64,000 bases of DNA from NCBI GenBank assembly GCA_965112735.1, contig CBCOSG010000003.1, forward strand, positions 1-64,000, given 5' to 3'. Below, piece by piece: positions 1-9,331 of the stretch. Below the pieces are notes generated by a model. It was not told the DNA's origin, did not search any database, and saw only the letters and a program-made list of their open reading frames with translations. The stretch comes from Phaeosaccion multiseriatum. Its lineage: Eukaryota > Ochrophyta, other classes. The position numbers and the translations under genes are program-made. Within the stretch, counting starts at the first letter, position 1. Every line of letters starts with the position of its first letter.

Positions 1-1012
<1,012 letters not shown>

Positions 1013-1102
1013 TATATAATATAAAAATAACTAGATTTTGGTATATATATAATATCAATATCAATCTAATATCAAACATTAGAACTCGATTACGTAGATT
1101 GA

Positions 1103-1243
1103 GGAAAAAAAAAAAAAAAACCTTCTAAATCGCCAGACCCTCCTTCGAAGGAGATTTCGAAAGAGACTCCGAAAAAAGGAGAGCCAAAAAACTTGGAAGA
1201 GTTTGTCGAATGGTTACAATCCCGTTATAAAGAGGATTTTTAA
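1103..1243 (+). other. Orphan coding-like tail downstream of psbA
   Basis: Right after a 16-A run (1105-1120) an open frame uses mixed, GC-containing codons for a Pro/Ser/Lys/Glu-rich stretch. It ends in an acidic-aromatic tail (Glu-Glu-Phe-Val-Glu-Trp-Leu, then Ser-Arg-Tyr-Lys-Glu-Asp-Phe) and stops at 1241-1243. It has no ATG. With A16 the frame meets TGA at 1100, with A17 (the other arm) it meets TAG, and only A18 would leave it open farther upstream. It could be the remnant of a lost gene. I recognise no family. The other arm has the same segment at about 21111-21250. Confidence 0.3.
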
Positions 1244-1293
1244 AATATTATAAAGATTATTTTTAAAATAATCTTTATAATGGAATTGTAACC
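1212..1293. terminator. Nested hairpin between psbA and trnL(UAG)
   Basis: The outer arms GGTTACAAT (1212-1220) and ATTGTAACC (1285-1293) enclose a perfect 14-bp hairpin. Its inner arms are 1247-1260 and 1268-1281, with a 7-base loop. The segment at 1224-1246 is also an imperfect direct repeat of 1247-1268, so the TATAAAGA core appears twice forward and once inverted. This could end psbA transcripts or protect their 3' ends. The structure is seen directly and the function is inferred. It is mirrored at about 21061-21142. Confidence 0.55.
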
Positions 1294-1353
1294 ATATAGT
1301 ATTTCTTTATTTATAAATTATTTATAAATAAAGAATAAATCTACAAATAAATA

Positions 1354-1435
1354 GCGGACATGGCGAAATTGGTAGACGCGTCAGGTTTAGATTCTGGTAA
1401 CGATAGTTATGAGAGTTCAAGTCTCTCTGTCCGCA
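1354..1435 (+). tRNA. trnL(UAG): tRNA-Leu (UAG)
   Basis: This is an 82-nt class II tRNA with acceptor GCGGACA pairing TGTCCGC, anticodon TAG in the loop TTTAGAT, a variable arm, and a T-loop containing GTTCAAG. No intron is present. It decodes CUN leucine codons. It lies between psbA and rpl32 in the repeat. The interval 1436-1683 after it holds nothing I can support. Confidence 0.95.
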
Positions 1436-1683
1436 AAAAGTATATTCCTTATTAAAATAATTAGCCCATCTTAAGAAAATATATAATATAAGAGATTTTG
1501 TATTTTTTAAAAAAACTGGGAAATAATATTTTTTGCTTAATAAAGTAGATACTAAATTTATACCTGGCTTGGCCATCAATAAATACAAATTTTATAGTCT
1601 AATTAAATAATAATTTTTTTATTCTGGAGTTAAAAGTAAAGAATATTTTATTTTTATATGTATAATTCTTAAAATTGAATTAT

Positions 1684-1854
1684 TTACTCTGAAGTTTTTT
1701 TTTCCAACTTATATATAAAACTTTTTTGTTTATTTGATAAGATAGATTTTGCTAAAGAAAACGCAGCTGTGGCACTAACTTTTGCTTTTTTTTTCCAGCT
1801 AGCTTTTCGCTTGTTTTTCATCATTTTGGAAGTACGTTTTTTTGGCACTGCCAT
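1684..1854 (-). CDS. rpl32: 50S ribosomal protein L32
   Basis: This 56-residue basic protein starts Met-Ala-Val-Pro-Lys-Lys-Arg-Thr-Ser, the hallmark N-terminus of plastid L32, and has the usual length. It is part of the large ribosomal subunit. An AGAGG stretch sits about 10 bases before the ATG. The order trnL-rpl32 is common in plastids. The bacterial zinc Cys pairs are absent, as in many plastid L32 proteins. Confidence 0.92.
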   Translation of the reverse strand: MAVPKKRTSKMMKNKRKASWKKKAKVSATAAFSLAKSILSNKQKSFIYKLEKKTSE

Positions 1855-1904
1855 TTTTTTATTCCTCTTTTTTTATTAATATATATTAATTGATCTTTAT
1901 AAGA

Positions 1905-2027
1905 TTAATTTGAAGTCATTCGGACTAATTGTTGCACGGCAACACGACCAATATTGTATAATGCCCAAGAAGCGGCAATTAATGCGGGGGCAAAGACAAT
2001 AAGAAGACGTGCATCCATATTTAACAT
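1905..2027 (-). CDS. psbY: Photosystem II protein Y
   Basis: This encodes 40 residues from the first ATG or 37 from a second in-frame ATG at 2018. The second begins Met-Asp-Ala-Arg-Leu-Leu, as in the family, so it may be the true start. One membrane helix ([12 protein letters not shown]) is followed by a basic Gln-Gln-Leu-Val-Arg tail. PsbY is a small peripheral PSII subunit near cytochrome b559. It lies between rpl32 and secA on the same strand. Confidence 0.88.
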   Translation of the reverse strand: MLNMDARLLIVFAPALIAASWALYNIGRVAVQQLVRMTSN

Positions 2028-2204
2028 TTTTAAAAAATATATAGTAGAAAGAATTAAATGTTAAACCGGACTATTTAAAGTTTAGAATTTATATAACTTT
2101 TTCTTTTTTATACATACTTATAATTTTAAATTATAGATTGTTGTTTTTCTTCAACATCTAAATAAAAGATCATAATAATAGAATTATAGCTAGTTTATTC
2201 TTAA

Positions 2205-4862
2205 TTAAGATGGAATAATTTTCGATGAAAACACGCCTAATAAAACAATATCTCTTATATCCTTTAATACCATATTGAATAATATTTGAGAACTTTCACA
2301 ATATTTATTAAAAGGATCTTTTTGACTATACGCTTCCCAATTTATAGATTCTTTTAAAAATGTCATATTTTCTAAATGTGTTGACCAATAAAAGTCTATA
2401 TATTTTAATAAAATTGCTTTTTCATATTGGGAAAGTAATTCAAACTCATAGGCGCCAAATTCATATTCTTTTGTATCGTAAACTGACCAAGCTTGTCTAT
2501 ATAAGAATGCACGGAAGTTTTCTAAATTTTTAATTTGTGGAGAAAGGGTTGAAACTGTCATATCCATGATACTTAATAATGAATATAGTTCAGTATTTGA
2601 TAAATTGTTCTCTACATTTGAAGTCATTGTAATTTTTAAGTTATCAATCAATTCATCAATAAAGCTTTCCATAAAACTGAGTATTAATTCTTTAAATCTT
2701 GAAGAAAAAACAATTTTTTTCCTAATATTTAAAATATAAAACCTGTGTTGATTTAAAACCTGGTCATACTTATCTAAATTTTTACGCTCATTATAAAAAT
2801 GACTTTCGATTTTTTCCTGAGCTGAATTGATTAAGTTAGAAAATAGTTGAGATTCAAGAGCTTGATCGGTTTTTTTCAAATTTAACATATCTACTGTGCT
2901 TGCCACATTTTTTCCACCGAAAATTTTTAATAGTGGATCTTCTAAACTTACAAAAAATCTAGAGCTACCAGGGTCTCCCTGTCTACCTGCCCGGCCACGA
3001 AGTTGATTATCAATCCGTCGTGATTCATGTCTTTCACTTCCAATTACATACAAACCACCAAGTTCTTTTATTATTTTTGCTTGTTCTTCACATTTTTTTT
3101 TATAATAATCTAATATTATTTCATAAATTTGATACATTCTTTGGTCAAAAATTTTTCTTTTATCTTTTCCTGAAGTTAAAAAATTTACATAATTATTAGT
3201 AGTTTTTTTAGTAAAAAGTTCCAAAATTTGGGCAGAATAATTTTTGTGTACATAATTTATTAAAGTATAAAAAATATTTTTTACATTAGAATCTAGGCTG
3301 ATATTTGAAATTTCATTATTAGCCAATTTTTGTAATAATTTTTTAAATTGACTACGGGCTTTAAATTCAGGATTACCTCCTAATAATATATCCGTTCCTC
3401 GGCCTGCCATATTGGTCGAAATAGTTATGGAGTTCAAGCAACCTGCTTGTGCAATAATTTGTGATTCTAATTTAGTAGTTTCGGGTTTAGCATTTAAAAG
3501 TTGGTGTGGAATCTCATACGCGGCCAACAAAAAAGAAAATATCTCAGAATTTTCAATTGTTGTAGTTCCTACAAGAATTGGACGACCTGTTTTATGAATT
3601 TCTTTAACTTCTAGACAGATAGCTTTCCATTTACTAAATTGATTAAAATAAATTAAATCTGATAGATCTTTCCGTATAATGGGTCTAAATGTTGGTAAGA
3701 CGACAACAGCTAAATTATAAGTATTTTCAAATTCAAGTTGCTCAGTTTTAGCTGTTCCAGTCATTCCTGACAATTTAGGATATAAGCGGAATAAATTTTG
3801 ATATGTAATCGATGCTAAGGTTTTTGTCTTTTGTAAATTTGTTAATCCTTCTTTTGCTTCAATTGCTTGGTGTAAACCTTCTCCCCATTTTCGTCCTTCC
3901 ATACTTCTTCCAGTAAATTTATCTATAATAACAACTTCATTATTTTGAACTATATAATCAATATTACGAAGAAATAAGCATTTTGCTCTAATTGCATTTA
4001 ATATGTAACCGATCCAAGGATCATTGGTAGTATAAAGATTATCAACTTTCAGTAAAACTTTACTTATATAAAATCCTAATTCTGTTAAACTCGCAGTTTT
4101 CGTTTTTTCATCAAGTTCAAAATGAAGGTTCTCTTTAAACCGTGTTATAAGTTGATCAGCTTTAAAAAATTTATCCAATCTAACTTTGGATAAGGTTGAA
4201 ATAATTATAGGTGTTCTGGCTTCATCAATTAGTACTGAGTCAATTTCATCGATAATACAAAAATTGAACCGTCGTTGAGTAATCTCATTCGTTTCTGTTA
4301 CTAAATTATCTCTTAGAAAATCAAATCCAATTTCTGTATTAGTAATGTAAGTAATATCACAAAGATAATTTTGTTTCCGTTCAGCTTGTGGCATATTCTC
4401 TTTAATTAAGCCAACCGTTAATCCTAAACATTGATAAATTTTTTGCATCCATTCCATATCCCGCTGTGCTAAATACTCATTTACTGTAATAATATGAACT
4501 CCTTCAGTAGATAGAGCATTTGTAGCGGCTGGACAACTTGCAACCAAAGTTTTCCCTTCACCAGTTGCCATTTCAGCGATTTTTCCTTCATTAAGAATTA
4601 ATCCACCAAGTAATTGAGTATCATAATGTCTTAAGCCTAAAGTTCGTTTAGATGCCTCACGAGTTAAAGCAAAAGTATTAGTAATAATTGAATTTGTAAG
4701 TTTGGCATTATTTGTCGACATAGTATTTTTTAACAAACCAATCCTTTCCTTAATTTCACTTGGTAAAAGAGTACTAAATTCATTTTCTAGTGCATTAATA
4801 TTTTGAATAATGGGCCGGTAAGTATTCCATAGTTTTTTTTCAGTAGAAAAATGTTGAATCAT
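2205..4862 (-). CDS. secA: Preprotein translocase ATPase SecA
   Basis: SecA is the ATPase motor that pushes proteins through the SecY channel into or across the thylakoid. The 885-residue product is full length for plastid SecA. Visible motifs are Walker A MATGEGKT (residues 98-105), the Walker B/DEAD-like Ile-Ile-Asp-Glu-Ile-Asp-Ser near 210, Arg-Thr-Pro-Ile-Ile-Ile, Ala-Gly-Arg-Gly-Thr-Asp-Ile, and the helicase motif VI segment Arg-Gly-Arg-Ala-Gly-Arg-Gln-Gly-Asp-Pro-Gly-Ser. No C-terminal zinc SecB-binding tail is present, as expected for plastids. Its partner SecY is encoded at 45228-46571. The copy at 17492-20149 encodes the same protein. Confidence 0.97.
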   Translation of the reverse strand: MIQHFSTEKKLWNTYRPIIQNINALENEFSTLLPSEIKERIGLLKNTMSTNNAKLTNSIITNTFALTREASKRTLGLRHYDTQLLGGLILNEGKIAEMATGEGKTLVASCPAATNALSTEGVHIITVNEYLAQRDMEWMQKIYQCLGLTVGLIKENMPQAERKQNYLCDITYITNTEIGFDFLRDNLVTETNEITQRRFNFCIIDEIDSVLIDEARTPIIISTLSKVRLDKFFKADQLITRFKENLHFELDEKTKTASLTELGFYISKVLLKVDNLYTTNDPWIGYILNAIRAKCLFLRNIDYIVQNNEVVIIDKFTGRSMEGRKWGEGLHQAIEAKEGLTNLQKTKTLASITYQNLFRLYPKLSGMTGTAKTEQLEFENTYNLAVVVLPTFRPIIRKDLSDLIYFNQFSKWKAICLEVKEIHKTGRPILVGTTTIENSEIFSFLLAAYEIPHQLLNAKPETTKLESQIIAQAGCLNSITISTNMAGRGTDILLGGNPEFKARSQFKKLLQKLANNEISNISLDSNVKNIFYTLINYVHKNYSAQILELFTKKTTNNYVNFLTSGKDKRKIFDQRMYQIYEIILDYYKKKCEEQAKIIKELGGLYVIGSERHESRRIDNQLRGRAGRQGDPGSSRFFVSLEDPLLKIFGGKNVASTVDMLNLKKTDQALESQLFSNLINSAQEKIESHFYNERKNLDKYDQVLNQHRFYILNIRKKIVFSSRFKELILSFMESFIDELIDNLKITMTSNVENNLSNTELYSLLSIMDMTVSTLSPQIKNLENFRAFLYRQAWSVYDTKEYEFGAYEFELLSQYEKAILLKYIDFYWSTHLENMTFLKESINWEAYSQKDPFNKYCESSQILFNMVLKDIRDIVLLGVFSSKIIPS

Positions 4863-5011
4863 ACTTGTAATTTTTTATAAATATAAAAAGAAAAAAAAGA
4901 CTTTCTAGTAATTAAGTAAAGGAAATTAGTCAGAATCGTGAGTCATTTCTATAGATGTTAGTTTGAAAATTATAATAATAAATGTGAGAGGGGGTTTAGT
5001 ACTCTTTTAAA

Positions 5012-5380
5012 TTAATAAATACAGTTATAAGCTAATGGACTTTTTAATTTCGATGAAGGACCAGTAAACTCACCTATTATTACATTATTAAATCTTAGTT
5101 TTAACCAAGTAACAAAATTTTTATTGGTAGAAACAAGAGCAATATTATTCGTTAAACATTCTTTTTTTATTGATTGCAGTTCGGGAAGTTCTAAAAATTG
5201 AGGACTTGGTAATAACCAGAAATCTAAACGTTTTTCAATTGAGCGATAATATTCTACCCGTTCCCGTAGTACTTCTTCAAAAGGTTCATGAATTAAAAGA
5301 AAATTTTGACTCCCTAAAACAAAATAGTATTGACTTTCCATTTTCATAAATTTTAAATAATGCTTACTTATTATAAGCAT
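5012..5380 (-). CDS. ycf54: Ycf54, chlorophyll biosynthesis cyclase factor
   Basis: The protein resembles Ycf54, which in cyanobacteria is needed for the aerobic Mg-protoporphyrin IX monomethylester cyclase in chlorophyll synthesis. It has Tyr-Tyr-Phe near the N-terminus, Glu-Glu-Val-Leu-Arg-Glu-Arg, Asp-Phe-Trp-Leu, and Ser-Thr-Asn-Lys-x-Phe-x-Thr-Trp-Leu-Lys-Leu-Arg. The full frame is 122 residues. Family members usually begin just before the Tyr-Tyr, so Met12 (5347) or Met14 (5341) may be the true start. No clear Shine-Dalgarno site decides this. Positions 5381-5706 downstream show no gene. Confidence 0.82.
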   Translation of the reverse strand: MLIISKHYLKFMKMESQYYFVLGSQNFLLIHEPFEEVLRERVEYYRSIEKRLDFWLLPSPQFLELPELQSIKKECLTNNIALVSTNKNFVTWLKLRFNNVIIGEFTGPSSKLKSPLAYNCIY

Positions 5381-5706
5381 TTTTAATCATATTTACCCAT
5401 TTAATTTATCTTTTTCTTATTTATTTATTTTTAAGCTTAAACAAAAAATGATTATACTCTGGAGCCTAACTCAATAAAACTTAAAAAAGCAAGACATAGA
5501 TTTAGTAAATTTACTTATTTTATATGTACGGATTTATATTATTTATACTAATATGCAGAATGGTATTATTAAACGTATTAGAAATTGAGTCGAGTTTGGT
5601 TAACCTAGTCCTTCTTTTAAAGTTTGATAAGTAAAAACGCAAATAGATACAATCTCCATATTTTTAATTATTACAATCAACATAAATAAAAAAATAAACG
5701 ATATTT

Positions 5707-5811
5707 ATGACAGCAAATTTAATAGCCATAGGAATTGGTATAGCAATTGGGATCTCACCATTACGGGATTCCGCATTCGCAAAATTTTTAATTCTCATTA
5801 CAGGAGGTTAA
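5707..5811 (+). CDS. Unassigned 34-residue hydrophobic ORF
   Basis: This short frame begins Met-Thr-Ala-Asn-Leu, continues with a Gly/Ile-rich stretch of about 14 residues that could span a membrane, and ends Ile-Thr-Gly-Gly. I do not recognise it as a known small photosystem or cytochrome b6f subunit. Its last codons form an AGGAGGT Shine-Dalgarno-like site placed 9 bases before an ATG at 5817. That suggests translational coupling to something downstream, but the frame from 5817 is only 11 codons. It recurs in the other repeat arm. Confidence 0.4.
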   Translation: MTANLIAIGIGIAIGISPLRDSAFAKFLILITGG

Positions 5812-6121
5812 AAATTATGACAATGTTGCATATAATAGAAAGAGGCATGTAGTAAAAAAAGGCCTGCCTTATCTGTTTCCCATTGGAAGAACAGTAAAGA
5901 TTGCGCAGACGGGAATAAATGTGACAAATTCAACAAGTCCTGTAATATTAGCAAAAAATATTACAGTCACTGTTGTTGATTGTTGCTCACCACCACCTGT
6001 ACGGTTAGCGGCGCATTGTATTGGAGCGGAGGCTATTATTGCAGCCTCGGTTGTAAATCCGAATCCAATTACATTTGGGTCCGCTATGCATATGCTCGCA
6101 GAAATTTATGAAAAATGTTAA
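5792..6121 (+). other. Unassigned GC-richer open frame of about 100 codons
   Basis: The frame is open from 5792 (after a TAA at 5789) to a TAA at 6119. The only clear initiator is a GTG at 5921, which gives 66 residues. The product is Ala/Val/Thr-rich with Asp-Cys-Cys-Ser-Pro-Pro-Pro-Val-Arg, then Ala-Ala-His-Cys-Ile-Gly-Ala-Glu-Ala, and ends Glu-Lys-Cys. Codons such as GCG, TCG, CCG and GGG, plus higher GC, set it apart from its AT-rich neighbours and suggest transferred DNA or an RNA gene. Short hairpins lie inside it (CTGTAATATT/AATATTACAG near 5939-5966). I do not know its function. Confidence 0.35.
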
Positions 6122-6166
6122 TTAACTTAAATTATATTAATTAATATTTTTCATAAATTTCTGCTA
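6099..6166. terminator. 19-bp perfect hairpin at the end of the unassigned ORF
   Basis: GCAGAAATTTATGAAAAAT at 6099-6117 pairs perfectly with ATTTTTCATAAATTTCTGC at 6148-6166 across an AT-only loop of 30 bases. The left arm contains the last codons of the open frame. It could end transcription or act as an RNA-processing signal. It could also be a short inverted duplication left by an insertion. The structure is seen and its role is inferred. Confidence 0.5.
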
Positions 6167-6440
6167 GATACTCTCAGGCGTACTGGTGCGGATCCCCCTG
6201 CCAGGCAAAATTGTCTGCATCTCATCGCTAAAGGCTATTTCCTATGGGTGTATGAGCATAAGGGATCTATGCAATGCCCAACCTAAAAATCTATTATGTT
6301 AGATTCTAGGTTAGCATTTTCGCATTATGTTAGGCAGGTAATTAGAACTCTGCTATTTACACAAAGTTTAATCCTGTCTGCTTTTTTCGGCGTCATTACT
6401 CGTGTGTATTTAAACGGCACTATTGTGTAAATAAGTCTTG
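6167..6440 (+). other. Unassigned structured segment, possible non-coding RNA
   Basis: This interval has no convincing gene but is GC-richer than the surroundings and rich in self-complementarity. AACCTA..AATCTA pairs TAGATT..TAGGTT near 6282-6315. TATTTACACAA (6354-6364) pairs TTGTGTAAATA (6424-6434) around an 60-base middle. A short plus-strand frame of about 40 codons ends near 6284. I looked for tmRNA, RNase P RNA and SRP RNA signatures and found none. Positions 6441-6573 are plain AT-rich spacer. Confidence 0.3.
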
Positions 6441-6573
6441 TAAATTAATACATTATTTAAAAATTCAATTTTTAAAAAATCATTAAAGCAAATAAATATA
6501 ATAAATTTATTTACTTTAATTTTATATATTAGGATTTTTTATATAGTTAGAGAGTTATTAATAGAAAAAATAG

Positions 6574-6645
6574 TCCTCAGTAGCTCAGTGGTAGAGCAAT
6601 CGGCTGTTAACCGATTGGTCGTAGGTTCAAATCCTACCTGGGGAG
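6574..6645 (+). tRNA. trnN(GUU): tRNA-Asn (GUU)
   Basis: This is a 72-nt cloverleaf with acceptor TCCTCAG paired to CTGGGGA, D-arm GCTCAGTGGTAGAGC, anticodon GTT within CTGTTAA, and T-arm GTAGGTTCAAATCCTAC. It lies just upstream of thiG. Confidence 0.96.
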
Positions 6646-6712
6646 TTTATAGAAATTATAATTTATTTATTAATGTTGTAGAATTTAGATAAATATTAAT
6701 AAATAAATTTTC

Positions 6713-7519
6713 ATGGTTTTAACAAATAAATTAATAATTGGGAACAAAGCTTTTGATTCACGTTTAATGTTAGGGACTGGAAAATATAAAGATTTAAAAG
6801 AAACAAAAGAGAGTATTTTACAAAGTAAATGTGAGATTATTACAGTTGCAGTTCGTCGACTTGATTTACAAGGTATAGAAAAAAACTCAAATTTAATTAA
6901 CTCTTTAAATTGGGATAAATTATGGCTACTTCCAAATACTGCAGGGGCAAAAACTGCTGAAGAAGCTATTAGATTAGGATTTTTAGGGAGAGAGATTGCT
7001 AAAAAAATTGGTCAAGTGGATAATAATTTTGTGAAACTTGAAGTTATTTCTGATTCTAAATATTTATTACCTGATCCAATTGGGACTATTAAGGCAGCAA
7101 AATTTTTAATCAAGAAAGGATTTACAGTTTTACCGTATATTAATGCTGACCCTATGTTGGCTCAACACTTGGAGGATATTGGTTGCTCTACTATTATGCC
7201 TTTAGGCTCACCCATTGGTTCGGGACAAGGAATTAAAAATTTAACAAATATTAAAATTATTATCGAAAATGCCAGTATACCTGTTATAATTGATGCTGGA
7301 ATAGGAAGCCCTAGTGAAGCTGCGCTAGCTATGGAGATTGGTGCTGATGGGGTACTAGTAAATACTTCAATAGCCAAATCTAATAACCCAACTCTAATGG
7401 CAAAAGCGATGAAAAATGCAGTAAAGGCTGGGTACCAGGGTTATTTAGCTGGTTGTATTAAATCTGAACCTTTTGCACAAGCAAGTTCTCCTATTTATGG
7501 AAGTAGCTTTTTAAATTAA
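6713..7519 (+). CDS. thiG: Thiazole synthase ThiG
   Basis: ThiG condenses deoxyxylulose phosphate, an iminoacetate and ThiS thiocarboxylate to make the thiazole half of thiamine. The 268-residue protein is full length. Lys108 in Val-Lys-Leu-Glu-Val-Ile is the expected Schiff-base lysine, and the phosphate-binding end reads [11 protein letters not shown], then Gly-Ala-Asp-Gly-Val-Leu-Val-Asn-Thr. No thiS is visible in this window, so the sulfur carrier must be encoded elsewhere. There is no clear Shine-Dalgarno site before the ATG. Confidence 0.96.
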   Translation: MVLTNKLIIGNKAFDSRLMLGTGKYKDLKETKESILQSKCEIITVAVRRLDLQGIEKNSNLINSLNWDKLWLLPNTAGAKTAEEAIRLGFLGREIAKKIGQVDNNFVKLEVISDSKYLLPDPIGTIKAAKFLIKKGFTVLPYINADPMLAQHLEDIGCSTIMPLGSPIGSGQGIKNLTNIKIIIENASIPVIIDAGIGSPSEAALAMEIGADGVLVNTSIAKSNNPTLMAKAMKNAVKAGYQGYLAGCIKSEPFAQASSPIYGSSFLN

Positions 7520-7595
7520 AAAAGAATATAGTACTTCTAGGATATTAAGTTATAAGATTTTACTTTTATATTCAAATAAATTCTGGAGATAAGAA

Positions 7596-7841
7596 ATGTC
7601 ACATGGTGTAAAAATATACGATACTTGTATTGGATGCACTCAATGTGTTCGAGCTTGTCCAACCGATGTTTTAGAAATGGTGGAATGGGAAGGTTGTCGA
7701 GCATCACAAATGGCTTCTGCACCACGGACAGAAGATTGTGTTGGTTGTAAGCGTTGTGAATCAGCTTGCCCTACTGATTTTTTAAGTATTCGAGTTTATT
7801 TAGGTGGAGAAACAACTCGTAGTATGGGCTTAGCTTATTAA
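7596..7841 (+). CDS. psaC: Photosystem I iron-sulfur subunit PsaC
   Basis: PsaC carries the FA and FB [4Fe-4S] clusters that pass electrons from PSI to ferredoxin on the stromal side. It is 81 residues, the invariant family length. Two CxxCxxCxxxCP motifs are intact, with Cys11/14/17/21 and Cys48/51/54/58. A GGAG site lies upstream of the ATG. It is convergent with ccsA, and the AT-rich gap (7842-7932) contains a small TAGCTAT..ATAATAGCTA hairpin. Confidence 0.98.
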   Translation: MSHGVKIYDTCIGCTQCVRACPTDVLEMVEWEGCRASQMASAPRTEDCVGCKRCESACPTDFLSIRVYLGGETTRSMGLAY

Positions 7842-7932
7842 ATTTTTTTCATTAAAGTAAGAACATTCTTTCTTTATAGGATAATAGATAGCTATCATGA
7901 TAATAGCTAAATTCCAATCAATTAATTTATAA

Positions 7933-8856
7933 CTATAAAACCCAACCGTAACTATGTAATCCTTGTCCTAAAAAATTTACTCCTAGGTAACATACCCAAA
8001 CTACAAAAAAACCTAAAGCAGCCAATGCTGCAGGGGCTTCTCCAGTCCATCCTTTAATAATTCGAGCGTGTAAATACGCAGCAAAAATTAACCATGTGAT
8101 TAAAGCCCAAGTTTCTTTTGGATCCCAACTCCAATATGAACCCCAAGCCTCGTTAGCCCAAACCGCTCCTGCAATAATGCCTATAGTTAGGCATGGAAAA
8201 CCAAAACTGATAATACGGTAACTTAAACTATCTAAATTAGTTAATAATTTCTTTTTAGAAGAATGCTCAGTAAAAGTAGAGGTTAAATACACTTCCGTAG
8301 CTTGAAGTAAATTAGATTTTTTTAATGGAATTAATTTTACAGATTTTCTATTTAATTTCTTATTCCGTAAAATTAAAAATAAAATCGATAACAAAGAACC
8401 AGTTATTAATGTTCCGTAACTTAACATCATTAAACTAACATGCATCATTAACCAATTTGATTGGAGTGCTGGGACTAAAGGGCTAGCTTTTTGCAGCTCT
8501 AATGGTAATGTAAAACTAGCAAAAGTATTAATTAATAATACAACGGGAAGAATAATTGCTCCAATTATTTTATTTTGAGCATTTTTCTCTAATACTATTT
8601 GTAAAAACAATAAAATACATGATAAAAATATTAATGATTCATAAAGATTACTTAGGGGAAAATATCCATGAAGAACCCAACGACTTCCCAAAAAAATTGA
8701 TAAAATGAGTGCAGCAATTTTTGAAGTAATATTTCCTAATCGGTATAGAGAATGAAAATTAGAAAAAACTAAATGAATCCAGTAAGATAACATTGCAGAG
8801 AATAAACAAACGAAGCTTATATTTATAAATAAATTTTGGTAATTATCGAATAACAT
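7933..8856 (-). CDS. ccsA: Cytochrome c biogenesis protein CcsA
   Basis: CcsA is the membrane heme-handling subunit of the system II cytochrome c maturation complex and works with Ccs1. The 307-residue protein has about eight hydrophobic segments and the signature heme-binding loop Trp-Gly-Ser-Tyr-Trp-Ser-Trp-Asp-Pro-Lys-Glu-Thr-Trp near residues 237-250, followed by His-Ala-Arg. Its client in the window is PetA, which carries a CxxCH site. The partner gene ccs1 is badly damaged at 11191-12475. Confidence 0.95.
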   Translation of the reverse strand: MLFDNYQNLFINISFVCLFSAMLSYWIHLVFSNFHSLYRLGNITSKIAALILSIFLGSRWVLHGYFPLSNLYESLIFLSCILLFLQIVLEKNAQNKIIGAIILPVVLLINTFASFTLPLELQKASPLVPALQSNWLMMHVSLMMLSYGTLITGSLLSILFLILRNKKLNRKSVKLIPLKKSNLLQATEVYLTSTFTEHSSKKKLLTNLDSLSYRIISFGFPCLTIGIIAGAVWANEAWGSYWSWDPKETWALITWLIFAAYLHARIIKGWTGEAPAALAALGFFVVWVCYLGVNFLGQGLHSYGWVL

Positions 8857-8935
8857 ATGTACAAATTTTATTAATTACTATATTCTATATTATATCATAT
8901 AATGTACACTATAGTAATTAGTAGAAAAAAATAAT

Positions 8936-9064
8936 ATGTCTTACGAAAATAAAAAACTAATTACAATATTGCAACAAGGGTTAAAAATTCGAGAAAATAT
9001 AAAATATAATTATTACCTGATCACTGCAAACGGAGGACTGGGACGAATAATTTATAAAGAATAA
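8936..9064 (+). CDS. Unassigned 42-residue ORF between ccsA and rpl21
   Basis: This small frame is divergent from ccsA. It encodes a polar, Lys/Tyr-rich peptide that begins Met-Ser-Tyr-Glu-Asn-Lys-Lys and ends Gly-Gly-Leu-Gly-Arg-Ile-Ile-Tyr-Lys-Glu. No ribosome binding site stands out, and I do not recognise the product. It is kept in both arms, but repeat copy correction makes that weak evidence. It might be chance. The rest of the 8857-9331 gap shows no other gene. Confidence 0.3.
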   Translation: MSYENKKLITILQQGLKIRENIKYNYYLITANGGLGRIIYKE

Positions 9065-9331
9065 AAAAAACTGTATCGAATTAAATACATTCTGTATAAT
9101 CAGTCAAATTTAATAGCTTTTGGGAAGTTCTACTTAATAAGTTTAAATTGAGCTGGATCTAAACAACAAACTTATCAATATGTTTTAAATAAAAAGGAAA
9201 GGTAAGAGAAAATGAAAAGACTTTGTGATTAGACAAATAAACTCACTTTATAATTTAAACTATGGACAATATAAGGCTTTTAGTATTATTATATATAGGG
9301 GAATTTTAGATTTATCAACAGAGTTTTTCTT

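Noticed and set aside
1322-1588. 88-codon minus frame across trnL(UAG) (mirror 20766-21032)
   Set aside because: Its C-terminal half is the antisense of the tRNA gene and the rest is AT-rich with no family resemblance or ribosome-binding site.
5817-5852. 11-codon frame after the AGGAGGT site as a complete gene
   Set aside because: It is too short to support, and the well-placed site may instead serve a frameshifted reading.
5820-6440. tmRNA, RNase P RNA or SRP RNA gene
   Set aside because: I found no T-loop-like 3' end or TTCGAC start for tmRNA, no GAGGAAAGTCC-type block for RNase P RNA, and no GGAAG tetraloop region for SRP RNA.
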